From NCBI GenBank assembly GCA_029569475.1, contig JAKQSZ010000030.1, positions 1 to 30,423 on the forward strand: DNA of 30,423 nucleotides, in the 5' to 3' direction. Below the pieces are notes generated by a model. It was not told the origin of the DNA and did not search any database. It saw only the letters and a program-made list of their open reading frames with translations. Position numbers and translations under genes: made by a program. Source of the DNA: Candidatus Eiseniibacteriota bacterium (GTDB lineage: Bacteria > Eisenbacteria > RBG-16-71-46 > CAIMUX01). Shown piece by piece: positions 1 to 7,795 of the stretch. Every line of letters begins with the position of its first letter. Position 1 is the stretch's first letter.

Positions 1-553
1 GCTCGAGCTTGAGTCGCCCGCCGTAGGTGCGGTTCTCGGGGGAATCCAGGCTCCAGAAGCTCCTGGTATGCCGGATCCGCTCGGTCCCGAGCGTGCCGAA
101 GTAGCCCGACAACTGCGCGAGACGGCGGCGCTGCAGCCGCAGGCTGGCCCCGTCGATCAGGCTGTTGGCCACACCGCCCATGACCCACTGGCGGCCGATC
201 CGGGCGTCAACTTCGTATTTCTGCCACCGTTCGGCGGCCTGCAGGTACGCCGAGTAAAGACGCACACGGGTGTCTTTGGCGCTTTCGTCTGTCAGGTAGT
301 TGCTGGCGGTAAGTGAGGTGTGAAAGGAAAGGACCGGCGACCCGAGATCGAGCACATCCAGGCGCACCGTCTCAAGCAGGCGGAGACGCTCCTCCAGATC
401 CTGCTCCAGGGGCAGCACCTCGTCGGAAAGCTCCGCCTCCTGGTAGTAGAGCGAAGTTCTCAAGCTGCCTCCCAGGACGACCGCGCTGGCATCGGAGCAG
501 ATCAGCGCGGTGAAGAGGCTCAGCAAGGCGAGGCGGGCATAGAGGCGAGACAT
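1..553 (-). CDS. Probable outer-membrane/alginate-export-like beta-barrel protein, N-terminal part (runs off the window)
   Basis: The frame is open from an ATG at 553 to the window edge, giving 184 residues with the C-terminus missing. The start is supported by a purine-rich AAGGGAGGGAA just upstream. The first ~25 residues (MSRLYARLALLSLF...SDASA) form a Sec signal peptide with an A-x-A-like cleavage site. After it comes alternating hydrophobic/polar sequence with many Arg, Tyr and Gln residues (RTSLYYQEAEL, RVRLYSAYLQAAERWQKYEV, RIGRQWVMGG), the look of amphipathic strands of an outer-membrane barrel. The R-x-G-R-Q pattern is seen in porin-like proteins of FCB-type bacteria. Neighbour: it lies downstream of the cytochrome c gene on the same strand, but a terminator-like hairpin separates them. 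The family is not firmly recognised; the export signal and barrel-like pattern are what can be seen. Confidence 0.6.
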   Translation of the reverse strand, partial: MSRLYARLALLSLFTALICSDASAVVLGGSLRTSLYYQEAELSDEVLPLEQDLEERLRLLETVRLDVLDLGSPVLSFHTSLTASNYLTDESAKDTRVRLYSAYLQAAERWQKYEVDARIGRQWVMGGVANSLIDGASLRLQRRRLAQLSGYFGTLGTERIRHTRSFWSLDSPENRTYGGRLKLE

Positions 554-710
554 CGGCGGGTTCCCTCCCTTCTTCCGTACCGGCCTGTGTCGTGGCCGCC
601 ACAATTGTCCACGTTCGGCGCGCCTATGCAAGCGAAGTCCTTGAAGTTGTTTGCGTCGGACGGACTGCACCCCGGTCGCACGCGGGGGTCGCACACGGCT
701 TAAACAGGAA

Positions 711-732
711 GGGAGACCGCGTCCGGTCTCCC
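711..732 (-). terminator. Rho-independent terminator downstream of the cytochrome c gene
   Basis: A perfect 8-bp inverted repeat (GGGAGACC / GGTCTCCC) has a 6-nt loop. Read on the minus strand it is followed by TTCCTGTTT. It lies 44 bp past the stop codon of the cytochrome gene, which fits a terminator for that gene. Confidence 0.6.
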
Positions 733-775
733 TCGCTGACTTCGCGTTCCCTCGGCCAGCCGGCCGGGAGCCGCG

Positions 776-1318
776 CTACTTCTTCGGGACGTGGTGCTCG
801 ATCTTGGTCTTGGCGGCAGCGTAGTCGAACTTCGGCAGCGCCTTGTGACCGGCGGGCACGGCCCCCTCGTGACAGGACTTGCAGGTGGCGGCGCTGGGCA
901 CGACCAGGCCGGCCTCGACCGACTTGGCGCGGTCCTTCTTCGCGTGGATGACCTTGTAGTCCTTGCCGGCGCCGTGGCAGGCCTCGCAGCCTACGGCGTC
1001 CAGACCGGGGGCGTTGGTCGCGGCCGCGGGGTTAAATCCGCCGGGCTTGCCGAATCCGGTCGAGTGGCAGGGAAGGCACTTCGGGTCCTTCTGGCTCTCC
1101 GCCGGCAGCTTGGACAGAGCGGTGGCGTGCGCGCTCTTCTCCCAGCTCTCGAAGATGGCGCCCTTGGCCGGCCCCTTGTGACAGGCCATGCAGGCCTTGG
1201 AACCGATGAACTCATGCCCCTTGGCAGCCTGTTGGGCGTTGCCGGTGTTGACGTAAGCCGACCCCAGGACGAGCAGGGCGGCGCCGCCAAGCAGAGCAAA
1301 GGACCTCAGACTCTTCAT
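776..1318 (-). CDS. Periplasmic tetrahaem cytochrome c (cytochrome c554-like)
   Basis: This 180-residue protein has a Sec signal peptide (MKSLRSFALLGGAALLVLG...NAQ). Four C-x-x-C-H haem-binding motifs follow: CMACH (43-47), CLPCH (81-85), CEACH (111-115) and CKSCH (146-150). It should therefore carry four covalent c-type haems and act as a periplasmic electron carrier. Motif spacing and the SWEKSAHATAL segment before the second haem resemble the cytochrome c554 family, so H64 may be a distal haem ligand. The start is fixed by AAGGAGG about 10 nt upstream of the ATG. It appears monocistronic, with a hairpin terminator after the stop. No partner oxidoreductase is in the window, so the redox partner is unknown. 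The haem count is certain; the c554 family name is probable. Confidence 0.9.
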   Translation of the reverse strand: MKSLRSFALLGGAALLVLGSAYVNTGNAQQAAKGHEFIGSKACMACHKGPAKGAIFESWEKSAHATALSKLPAESQKDPKCLPCHSTGFGKPGGFNPAAATNAPGLDAVGCEACHGAGKDYKVIHAKKDRAKSVEAGLVVPSAATCKSCHEGAVPAGHKALPKFDYAAAKTKIEHHVPKK

Positions 1319-1804
1319 TTCTCGAACCCTCCTTGCGTCGGCTCCTGATCTCCGGCGCCCACCGTCAGGCGCCCGGATCTTGATGCGGTCGTGGCTGTCG
1401 GCGGCTTCGATAACCACCCGCTGAATGTACCACTTCTGTCGATCGAAACAAACCGTCTACGCAGTATAAACAACCTGTCCGTCCTGGTTCCAGGCGACGG
1501 CTCTTTGAGCCTCGGTCTCTTTAGCCCCGCCGACCCTTGAACCCCCACAACGAGCCGTGAGCGGAGCCGCCCCGACGAACGATGGCGCCCCCGCAACAAA
1601 CGCGCGCCACGAAGACGCCCCCCCGGCCCCGCGACTCCATCGCCTGAAGGTCTCCGGTAGTCTCCGGTAAGCGCCGCTTGTACAAACGCAAGCGCCGGTT
1701 GATACTTGGGCCTCTCGGGGCAGCCGCCGTTCCGGTGGTTTGCCCGCCGCAACGCACGACCCGGCAGCGAGCCGCCTTGACCTGGAGACGGCACGGAGGA
1801 GTTC
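1319..1804. other. Divergent intergenic region (486 bp) between the cytochrome c and PLP-enzyme genes
   Basis: I see no convincing gene here. It holds a candidate minus-strand promoter near 1463-1491 and a head-to-tail duplication of GTCTCCGGTA at about 1650-1669. A small hairpin (CGCTTG/CAAGCG) lies at about 1675-1694. The segment before 1805 should carry the leader of the PLP enzyme. I looked for a SAM-type riboswitch, because the gene is in methionine metabolism, and did not recognise one. Confidence 0.5.
1463..1491 (-). promoter_or_regulatory. Candidate promoter for the cytochrome c gene
   Basis: On the minus strand a TATACT -10-like hexamer (1468-1463) lies 17 nt from GGAACC (1491-1486). 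A 12-bp palindrome, CCTGGTTCCAGG (1483-1494), overlaps the upstream element. The -35 is closer to ECF-type GGAAC than to TTGACA. The call rests on pattern alone. Confidence 0.3.
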
Positions 1805-2995
1805 ATGGCCCACATCACCCCGAACTGCGGGAAGTCCACCCGCGCCATCCACGCCGGCCAGAGTCCCGACCCCGCTTTCGGCGCCCTCGCTCCTCCGATC
1901 TTCCAGACCTCGACCTTCGTTTTCCCTTCCGTCCAGACCGGCGCGGCCCGGTTCGCCGGCGAGGATCCCGGCTACATCTACACCCGCCTGGGGAACCCCA
2001 CCACCCGCATGCTGGAGGACAACGTCTGCGCCATGGAGGGGGGCTTCGGCGCCCTGGCCACGGCCTCCGGCATGGCGGCGGTCACCTCGACGTACTTCGC
2101 CCTGCTCTCCGCCGGCGATCACATGGTGGGGACCGAGGCGGTCTACGGCCCCTCCCGGGTCATCATGGAGCGGGAGTTCTCCCGCATGGGCGTCAAGGCC
2201 GCGTTCGTGGACACCAGCGACCTGGCCGCCGTCGAGGCCGCTTTCACACCGGCCACCAAGGTGTTGTACATCGAGACGCCCGCCAACCCCACGCTTAAGC
2301 TGACGGACATCGCGGCCTGCTCCCAGATCGCCCACCGCAAGGGAGCTCTCCTGGTGGTCGACAACACCTTCTGTTCTCCCTACCTGCAGCGGCCCTTCGA
2401 GAAAGGCGCCGATGTCGTGGTGCACAGCGTCACCAAGTTCCTCAACGGCCACTCCGACGTGGTCGGCGGGATCATCGTGGCCTCGACGCAACCGCTCTAC
2501 GCGAGGCTGCGTAGCTGCCTGCTCTCGCTCGGCGGCACCATGGACCCGCACCAGTCCTGGCTGGTGCTACGGGGCACCAAGACGCTGGCAGCGCGGATCG
2601 AATGGGCCCAGAAGAGCGCGCTGGCCATCGCCGAGGTCCTGGAAGGGCATGAGAAGGTCGAGTGGATCCGCTACCCCGGCCTGAAGAGCCATCCGCAGCA
2701 CGACCTGGCAAGACGCCAGCAGGATGGCCCCGGCTGCATCATCGCCTTCGGCGTCCGTGGCGGCCTCGAGGCGGGACGCCGCGTCATGGAGTCGGTCCGC
2801 CTGGCCTCGCTGGCCGTGTCGCTCGGGGGAGTCGAGACGCTGATCGAGCATCCGGCGAGCATGACCCACGCGGGCATGCCGCGCGCCGGGCGCGAAGCGG
2901 CCGGGATCAGCGACGGCTTGATCCGGCTCTCGGTCGGCTGCGAAAACGCCGAGGACATCATCGCCGATCTCAAGCAGGCGCTCGCCCAGATCTGA
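1805..2995 (+). CDS. PLP-dependent trans-sulfuration enzyme (methionine gamma-lyase / cystathionine gamma-synthase family)
   Basis: This 396-residue protein is the usual length for the Cys/Met-metabolism PLP family and aligns without gaps to the Pseudomonas methionine gamma-lyase numbering I recall. It has Y59-T-R61 (phosphate and neighbouring-subunit contacts), Y114 over the PLP ring, D186 in VVDNTFC, and the Schiff-base lysine K211 in HSVTKFLNGH. The C-terminal LIEHPASMTH and LIRLSVG motifs are also intact. Known members cleave or make C-S bonds in methionine, cystathionine or homocysteine metabolism in the cytosol. Position 116, a cysteine in classical methionine gamma-lyases, is proline here, so lyase, cystathionine gamma-synthase or O-acylhomoserine sulfhydrylase activity cannot be told apart. 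The ATG is preceded by GGAGGAGTTC. It seems monocistronic. Confidence 0.9.
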   Translation: MAHITPNCGKSTRAIHAGQSPDPAFGALAPPIFQTSTFVFPSVQTGAARFAGEDPGYIYTRLGNPTTRMLEDNVCAMEGGFGALATASGMAAVTSTYFALLSAGDHMVGTEAVYGPSRVIMEREFSRMGVKAAFVDTSDLAAVEAAFTPATKVLYIETPANPTLKLTDIAACSQIAHRKGALLVVDNTFCSPYLQRPFEKGADVVVHSVTKFLNGHSDVVGGIIVASTQPLYARLRSCLLSLGGTMDPHQSWLVLRGTKTLAARIEWAQKSALAIAEVLEGHEKVEWIRYPGLKSHPQHDLARRQQDGPGCIIAFGVRGGLEAGRRVMESVRLASLAVSLGGVETLIEHPASMTHAGMPRAGREAAGISDGLIRLSVGCENAEDIIADLKQALAQI

Positions 2996-3089
2996 CCCGG
3001 GTGCGGACCGCACGCGGCCCATCCTGCGGCTCATTGCCGGGTCGGGGTTCCCGCTGCCGACCATTGCCGGGTTAGGCCGGGCGTTAACG

Positions 3090-3117
3090 TTGACCCGGCG
3101 GCCGGCTCTGTTATACA
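3090..3117 (+). promoter_or_regulatory. Candidate sigma-70-type promoter for the TPR/sigma-54 activator gene
   Basis: TTGACC (3090-3095) and TATACA (3112-3117) are spaced by 16 bp, in an otherwise GC-rich stretch. The start of transcription would fall near 3124, leaving only about 8 nt before the GTG at 3132. Either the mRNA is nearly leaderless or translation begins at a later start such as GTG 3288. Two copies of CATTGCCGGGT lie just upstream (3032-3042 and 3062-3072), exactly 30 bp apart. Confidence 0.45.
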
Positions 3118-3131
3118 CTTGTTGAAGTAAC

Positions 3132-5333
3132 GTGAGCACGCCAGCCGGCGCGCCCTCCAGGTCAACGTTCCGACGTCATGCCCACCCGGAGGCGCCGAGG
3201 TGTTCCGCCCCAGCCGCATCGGAGCGGCCGGACGCCATCCGCGGGTGGAAGAAGAGCGCAGACGCGCATCAGAGAGCGAGCACTCCCGTGAACAGACGCA
3301 CCGGGCAGGCCGAAGGCTTGCCGATCTCCGGCACAGGAAGCCCCCCCGGCATCCGACGCCCCGAAAGACGGCCCGGCCGAAATCGCCTGCTGGTGGAAGG
3401 CGAGCTCCGGCGCGGCATCCTCTTCCACTGCCTCGGCCAGATCGAAGCGAGCACGGTCGCGTTCCGCCAGGCTCGGCATCTTGCCCTTGCGGCGGGGCTG
3501 CCGGTCCTCGTCCTGGAGGCGTCCCTGCGCGAAAGCGCGGCTCTGGTGCGGCTCGGCGAGGCGAAGGAGGCTCGAAGGAGGGCCCTTGCCGACTGGCGGT
3601 GCGCCCGGCGCCTGGCCCGGCCGACCCTGGAGGCCAGAGCGTTGGTGGTCCTGGCAGAGGCCGAGACGCTGCGCCATCGTCTGTGCGCCGCTCGGGTGGC
3701 CCTGTCCTGGGCCGAGAGGAGGGCGCCTCTCTCCGAGCACGGGCTCGCCGGAAAGGCGCTCGACTTGCGGATCGAGTGCGGACTCCGCCGTGCGCTTCTC
3801 TTTCTCGCGGAGGGACAAGTCGAGCCTGCTGCCAATCTGGCGGGTTCGATGGTGGAGTGGATGCGCGACCGGGCCAGGCTCACCCCGCCGGCGCGGTTGG
3901 CGTACGCACAGGCGGCGCGTCTGCACGGAACCGCGCTCGTGCTACTGGGAAGGAACGAAGAGGGGCTGGTGGCGCTCGAGAGCTGCGTGCGGACGCTCGC
4001 GCGCATGGGCGAGGCGGTGGAAAGGTCGCTCGCGGAGGATTGGATGCGGCGTGCCGCCGAAGACCGCAGCGGCCGTGATGGCAGCTACGAAGACAAGAAG
4101 CAGGCTCCCGTCTGTTCCGCGGCCCGCGGCCGCCTCTCTTCCGGGGAAGCGACGGCGCCGGCCTTCGCGGCCCACCTGCCGCCCATGATCCATGCCTCGC
4201 AGGTCCATGCGACCCATCCTCCGGATCCGGTCGCTGCTCCGGCGGTTGATCCGCGGCGGCGGATCGAGGTGGTGCAGCGCGGCGACGACCGGAGTGCCCA
4301 TGGCGCGATGGTCCGCGAGCCGCAGATCTGGCCGCCCAGCCCGGCCGCGACTCCAGCGCGAGCGCTCAGCTCGCGATCGGTGAACCCGCGCACCACGAGG
4401 TTGCATCCGCGATGGGCCGAACTGGGTCTCGTTACCCGCACCCCCGGGCTCCTGGACGTCCTGGCCGAGGCGGAAGCCCGCGCGCGGGCCGGAGATATCG
4501 TCCTGATTCTGGGGGAAACGGGGACCGGCAAGGATCTGCTGGCGCGCGGTATCCACGAGATCAGCGGCCGTCCGGGCAACTACGTTCCCTTCAACTGCGC
4601 CGCCTGCCCGGTGGATCTCGTGGAGAGCGAACTCTTCGGCGCGGAGCGCGGGGCTTTCACCGGAGCCGACCGCCGGCGCTGCGGCCTGGTCCACGACGCC
4701 ACGCGGGGCACGCTGTTCCTGGATGAGATCGGAGACCTTCCGGCGCGGGCCCAGGGTGCCGTTCTCCGCTTCATCGATCAGGGAGAGGTGCGCGCGCTGG
4801 GTTCCTCGGCGGTGCGCCGGATCGAGGTCGGGCTGGTGGCCGCCACCCATCAACCGCTCTCCGCGAGGGTCAGGGAAGGGACGTTCCGCCGCGATCTCTA
4901 CTTCCGCGTCGCGCAAGGCGTGATCGAACTGCCGGCGCTCCGCCAGCGGAGCGAGGATCTCGACCTTCTGCTGCGCCATCTCTGGCGCCGGCTGATGAAC
5001 GGCGACGAGCCGCCGGGGTGGCTCCTTTCCCCTCCGGTCTTGCGGACGCTTCGAGCGCACGACTGGCCCGGCAACATCCGGGAACTGGAGCAGTTCATCC
5101 GCACCGTGCGCCTGCACCCTGAGGCCGTGCTGGACGAGGAAAGCATCCGCCCTCTCCTCGGGTGTGCGCAGGGGGACGGCGAGCTGGGCTCCACGCCGCG
5201 TGAACGGGCTGTGGAGGCCATCCGTCTGGCCGGCGGCAATCGCAGCCGGGCGGCGGCTATCCTCGGATGGTCGCGTTCGCGGCTCTACCGCGTCCTCGGC
5301 CCCCCGGAAGAGATCAAAGAGGCTGACGCTTGA
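3132..5333 (+). CDS. Sigma-54-dependent transcriptional activator with N-terminal TPR-like domain
   Basis: The open frame encodes up to 733 residues. Residues ~90-310 are alpha-helical with repeated A/L/G patterns typical of tetratricopeptide repeats (EGELRRGILFHCLGQ, GLAGKALDLRIE, LLGRNEEGLVALES). Residues ~320-430 are a low-complexity linker. Residues ~440-670 are the AAA+ domain of enhancer-binding proteins: Walker A GETGTGKD (461-468), the sigma-54-contacting GAFTGA loop (507-512), Walker B TLFLDEIGD (527-535) and the arginine-finger segment FRRDLYFR. The C-terminus carries a Fis-like helix-turn-helix (GNRSRAAAILGWSRSRLYRV). It should open sigma-54 promoters using ATP. There is no receiver, GAF or PAS domain, so the TPR region is the likely sensor or partner-docking part. 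The start is uncertain: GTG 3132 has no good ribosome site and GTG 3288 is an alternative. The 3' end overlaps the convergent exchanger gene by 20 bp. Confidence 0.88.
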   Translation: MSTPAGAPSRSTFRRHAHPEAPRCSAPAASERPDAIRGWKKSADAHQRASTPVNRRTGQAEGLPISGTGSPPGIRRPERRPGRNRLLVEGELRRGILFHCLGQIEASTVAFRQARHLALAAGLPVLVLEASLRESAALVRLGEAKEARRRALADWRCARRLARPTLEARALVVLAEAETLRHRLCAARVALSWAERRAPLSEHGLAGKALDLRIECGLRRALLFLAEGQVEPAANLAGSMVEWMRDRARLTPPARLAYAQAARLHGTALVLLGRNEEGLVALESCVRTLARMGEAVERSLAEDWMRRAAEDRSGRDGSYEDKKQAPVCSAARGRLSSGEATAPAFAAHLPPMIHASQVHATHPPDPVAAPAVDPRRRIEVVQRGDDRSAHGAMVREPQIWPPSPAATPARALSSRSVNPRTTRLHPRWAELGLVTRTPGLLDVLAEAEARARAGDIVLILGETGTGKDLLARGIHEISGRPGNYVPFNCAACPVDLVESELFGAERGAFTGADRRRCGLVHDATRGTLFLDEIGDLPARAQGAVLRFIDQGEVRALGSSAVRRIEVGLVAATHQPLSARVREGTFRRDLYFRVAQGVIELPALRQRSEDLDLLLRHLWRRLMNGDEPPGWLLSPPVLRTLRAHDWPGNIRELEQFIRTVRLHPEAVLDEESIRPLLGCAQGDGELGSTPRERAVEAIRLAGGNRSRAAAILGWSRSRLYRVLGPPEEIKEADA

Positions 5334-6603
5334 CCAGCAGCCGCCATCCCAGCCTTACCGCCGGGAAGCCGCCGCCCCGCAGCGGAAGCCAGACCAGAAG
5401 CGCGGCGGCCCAGATGAAGTTGATGACGGTGATCAACTCGCGGGAGTCGGCCCAGAGGAACTGGACGAGCCAGAGAACAAAGAGCCCTGCCGCCTCCAGG
5501 AGAGCGAAGTGCATGTTCATCAACAGCACGCTCGCCACCATCGATTGGGAGAGCGTAAGCAGGATCTCGGCCCGCTGGAAGTCGTCGAAGTGGATCGCCC
5601 GCACCTCGCCGCTGTAGGCGGAGTAGACGATCGGCAGGGTGGCCGCCAGCACCGTCCACTGGTTGAAGTTGCTGGAGACCATGTTCATCACGGCGATGGG
5701 CGAAGTCGTGACCTTCCGCGCCCAATTGAAGGCGGAGACCTTCTCGGGGAACTCCGAGAGGAAGGGCGCCAGCCACTGGATGAAGACGAACTGCGAGATG
5801 CCCAGCGAGATCGAGAGCGCCAGCATGCTCTCCAGGAAGGGATGCGCCATGAAATAGAGGAGGACGCCTCCGCCCGCGAAGAGCAGGAAGATCACCAGCC
5901 CGCGGATGAAGGGGGTCTGGCGCACGATGACGCGGGTTACCGCATCCGCATCCTCCAGCCGCTCGTGCTCCTGCGGCGGCACGATCCGCAGGCACCAGAG
6001 ATAGAAGCCGTAGAAGAAGATGAGGACGACGCCATCCACGATGCCGAGCGATCCCCGCGCATAGATGACAAACCAGTACAAAATGGAGGGGACCAGGCAG
6101 ACGATCTCGATCGCGTGCTCCGGTTCCAGGCGAACGCCATCGAAGGGCCGCTTGTTCTTGCGGGCGAACGCCCAGGCCGTGAAGACGATCATCGGCCAGC
6201 CGAGTCCGGTCAGCAGCCGCAGAGCGCCCGTGAGGTTGGCGATCATCAGGTGCGTTCGGGCAGGATCCTGGGCGGCGCTGCGGGCGATCACGAACTCGAC
6301 CGCGTACTCGGGAAGGGTCTGCAGCCAGGCCAGGATGGCCAGGGCTACCCCCTGCGCCATGAAGAACTGCGCCGCCTCGGCCCCCCAACTGATGGCCAGA
6401 GCCGATCCGATCACCGCGGGGAAGGTAACCAGCGCCGAGCTTGGCGAGGCGGTGGTGCTCACCTCCTCGACCGCGCGTGCCGCCTTGGGCAACAGGGGCG
6501 AGGCGAGGATCGCCGAACGAAGTCCGGCGGAGAGACGGCCGGCGCGCCGCGGCGCGTTCCGGCTTGCAGGCCCGGCGGCGGGCGGTATCCGGCGTTTCGA
6601 CAT
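5314..6603 (-). CDS. Na+/Ca2+ exchanger-like (CaCA superfamily) integral membrane protein
   Basis: This 429-residue protein has about ten hydrophobic segments in two halves separated by a charged cytosolic stretch (VPPQEHERLEDADAV, ~208-222). Each half has an alpha-repeat-like motif with an acidic residue in the membrane: LQTLPEYAVEFVIA (94-107) and PFLSEFPEKVSAF (280-292). The paired T-L-P-E / E-F-P-E motifs mirror the G-T-S-L-P-E signature where cation/Ca2+ antiporters bind Ca2+ and Na+. It probably exchanges a divalent cation for Na+ or H+ across the inner membrane, though the ion is not proven. I chose the ATG at 6603. A TTG at 6639 is also in frame, and neither has a strong Shine-Dalgarno site. 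The first ~45 residues are basic and Ala/Pro-rich, so the true start could be later. It converges on and overlaps the sigma-54 activator gene. Confidence 0.8.
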   Translation of the reverse strand: MSKRRIPPAAGPASRNAPRRAGRLSAGLRSAILASPLLPKAARAVEEVSTTASPSSALVTFPAVIGSALAISWGAEAAQFFMAQGVALAILAWLQTLPEYAVEFVIARSAAQDPARTHLMIANLTGALRLLTGLGWPMIVFTAWAFARKNKRPFDGVRLEPEHAIEIVCLVPSILYWFVIYARGSLGIVDGVVLIFFYGFYLWCLRIVPPQEHERLEDADAVTRVIVRQTPFIRGLVIFLLFAGGGVLLYFMAHPFLESMLALSISLGISQFVFIQWLAPFLSEFPEKVSAFNWARKVTTSPIAVMNMVSSNFNQWTVLAATLPIVYSAYSGEVRAIHFDDFQRAEILLTLSQSMVASVLLMNMHFALLEAAGLFVLWLVQFLWADSRELITVINFIWAAALLVWLPLRGGGFPAVRLGWRLLVKRQPL

Positions 6604-6978
6604 GAGAAGGAAGCTAGCACCGAACGGCCACCGTCTCAATGCGCCGTTGGCGGATGGGCGGCCTCCTGCGGGATGTCATCAGAGAGGCGCCCGTCCTCTG
6701 GGTACACAAGGCGCAACGGGGATGCCGCCGAGGAGATCCGGGCGATGGGCGGGCGCACACTGTCGCCGGTCCACGGCCCGAGAGGGGCTGCTATGATGGA
6801 GGGTTGTCCCGAGACTGCGGTTGCGAGATCCCTGGGGAGAATCGGCGGCCCGGCGTCCCGGATGCACCCGCTGGTGGAGGCCGAGACCCTCTATCCAGTC
6901 CGCAGCCGTGGGAAGACAAGCGACGATCCAGCTGAAGATGATCAGAACCGGCTGAAGGCGAATCAGGAGGAGTGGATC
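6604..6978. other. Divergent intergenic region (375 bp) between the exchanger and cupredoxin genes
   Basis: No gene is supported here. It contains an extended -10 element near 6789-6797 and a leader of about 170 nt before the cupredoxin start. I see no convincing operator or RNA element. Confidence 0.5.
6789..6797 (+). promoter_or_regulatory. Candidate extended -10 promoter upstream of the cupredoxin gene
   Basis: TG-C-TATGAT matches the extended -10 consensus TGnTATAAT at five of six hexamer positions plus the TG. No recognisable -35 hexamer lies 16-18 bp upstream, which is acceptable for this promoter class. It would leave a leader of about 175 nt. Confidence 0.4.
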
Positions 6979-7629
6979 ATGTTCTCGACGTGGAAGTTCC
7001 TCGCGCATGCCGCGTTCATCGTTCTCGCCGGCGCCATTCCCGGTTCGGCCCGGGCCGCGGCGCACCAGGTCATTGTGCGCGCTTTCGAGTTCGACCCGGC
7101 CGACCTGGTCATCGCGCAGGGTGACAGCGTCGTCTGGACCTGGGAGAGCGGGACCCACACCGTCACCGAGGGGAGCGATTGCGTGGTCGACGATCCTCTC
7201 TTTGACGAGGAGATCTATCCTTCACGCCCCACCTTTGTCTACCGCTTCGACGAGCCCGGCGAGTATCCGTACTTCTGCAAGCCGCACTGCGTGTTCGTCG
7301 GAATGGAAGCGGTCGTGCGCGTGGCCGGCGCGGGCGACGTGGACCTGGCGATCCCGCGGCAGTCCGGCTCGGTGAGCGCCTGGCCCAACCCTGCCCGCCA
7401 CGGCGCCGTCCTGTACTACCACGCCCGGGCGGCCGGCAACGCGATCGTGGAGATCCTTGATGCCGCCGGAAGGGCACGGCAGACTCTCTCCGTGGCCGCC
7501 GCCGGTCCCGGCCTGCGGTCCATCGCGTGGGACGGCACCGACGAGGCCGGAGCCAGGCTCGGCCCCGGCGTGTACTTCGTCCGGGTGACCGGCGTCGCCT
7601 CAGGCTCGACCACGCTCGTGGTTCTCTAG
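6979..7629 (+). CDS. Secreted plastocyanin-like cupredoxin with C-terminal FlgD-like sorting domain
   Basis: This 216-residue protein starts at an ATG placed 8 nt after AGGAGG. Residues 1-27 are a Sec signal peptide (A-R-A-A). Residues ~29-116 are a cupredoxin fold with all four type-1 copper ligands in order: H60 (SGTHTV), C100 (YPYFC), H103 (KPHC) and M109 (FVGME). Residues ~130-216 are a FlgD-Ig-like module (SAWPNPA, VEILDAAGRA, IAWDGTDEAG, GPGVYFVRV), the tail that marks exported or surface-sorted proteins in several FCB-related phyla. It should be a copper electron carrier or copper-binding protein outside the inner membrane, probably surface-attached or released. It is monocistronic and no redox partner is adjacent. 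Confidence 0.9.
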   Translation: MFSTWKFLAHAAFIVLAGAIPGSARAAAHQVIVRAFEFDPADLVIAQGDSVVWTWESGTHTVTEGSDCVVDDPLFDEEIYPSRPTFVYRFDEPGEYPYFCKPHCVFVGMEAVVRVAGAGDVDLAIPRQSGSVSAWPNPARHGAVLYYHARAAGNAIVEILDAAGRARQTLSVAAAGPGLRSIAWDGTDEAGARLGPGVYFVRVTGVASGSTTLVVL

Positions 7630-7795
7630 CCCGGCCAGGCCGGGTCAGCCCCGGCTTCAGGACGAGGTCAGGCTCGGTCCCAGGCGGATGTCAGTTCCGG
7701 CGTCGGGACGAGACCGGGCCCGGGGTCAAGACAAGTCCAGGTCAGGTCAGGACCGAAGCCGGGGGTCCATCCGGCCCGGCGGGGAGGAATCGTTT

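Noticed and set aside
1640..1804. SAM-type riboswitch before the PLP enzyme
   Set aside because: I could not find the conserved core or pseudoknot of SAM-I or SAM-II; only a small hairpin is present.
5164..6978. Long plus-strand frame running into the cupredoxin gene from upstream
   Set aside because: It is the antisense of the exchanger gene. The cupredoxin has its own AGGAGG and signal peptide at 6979.
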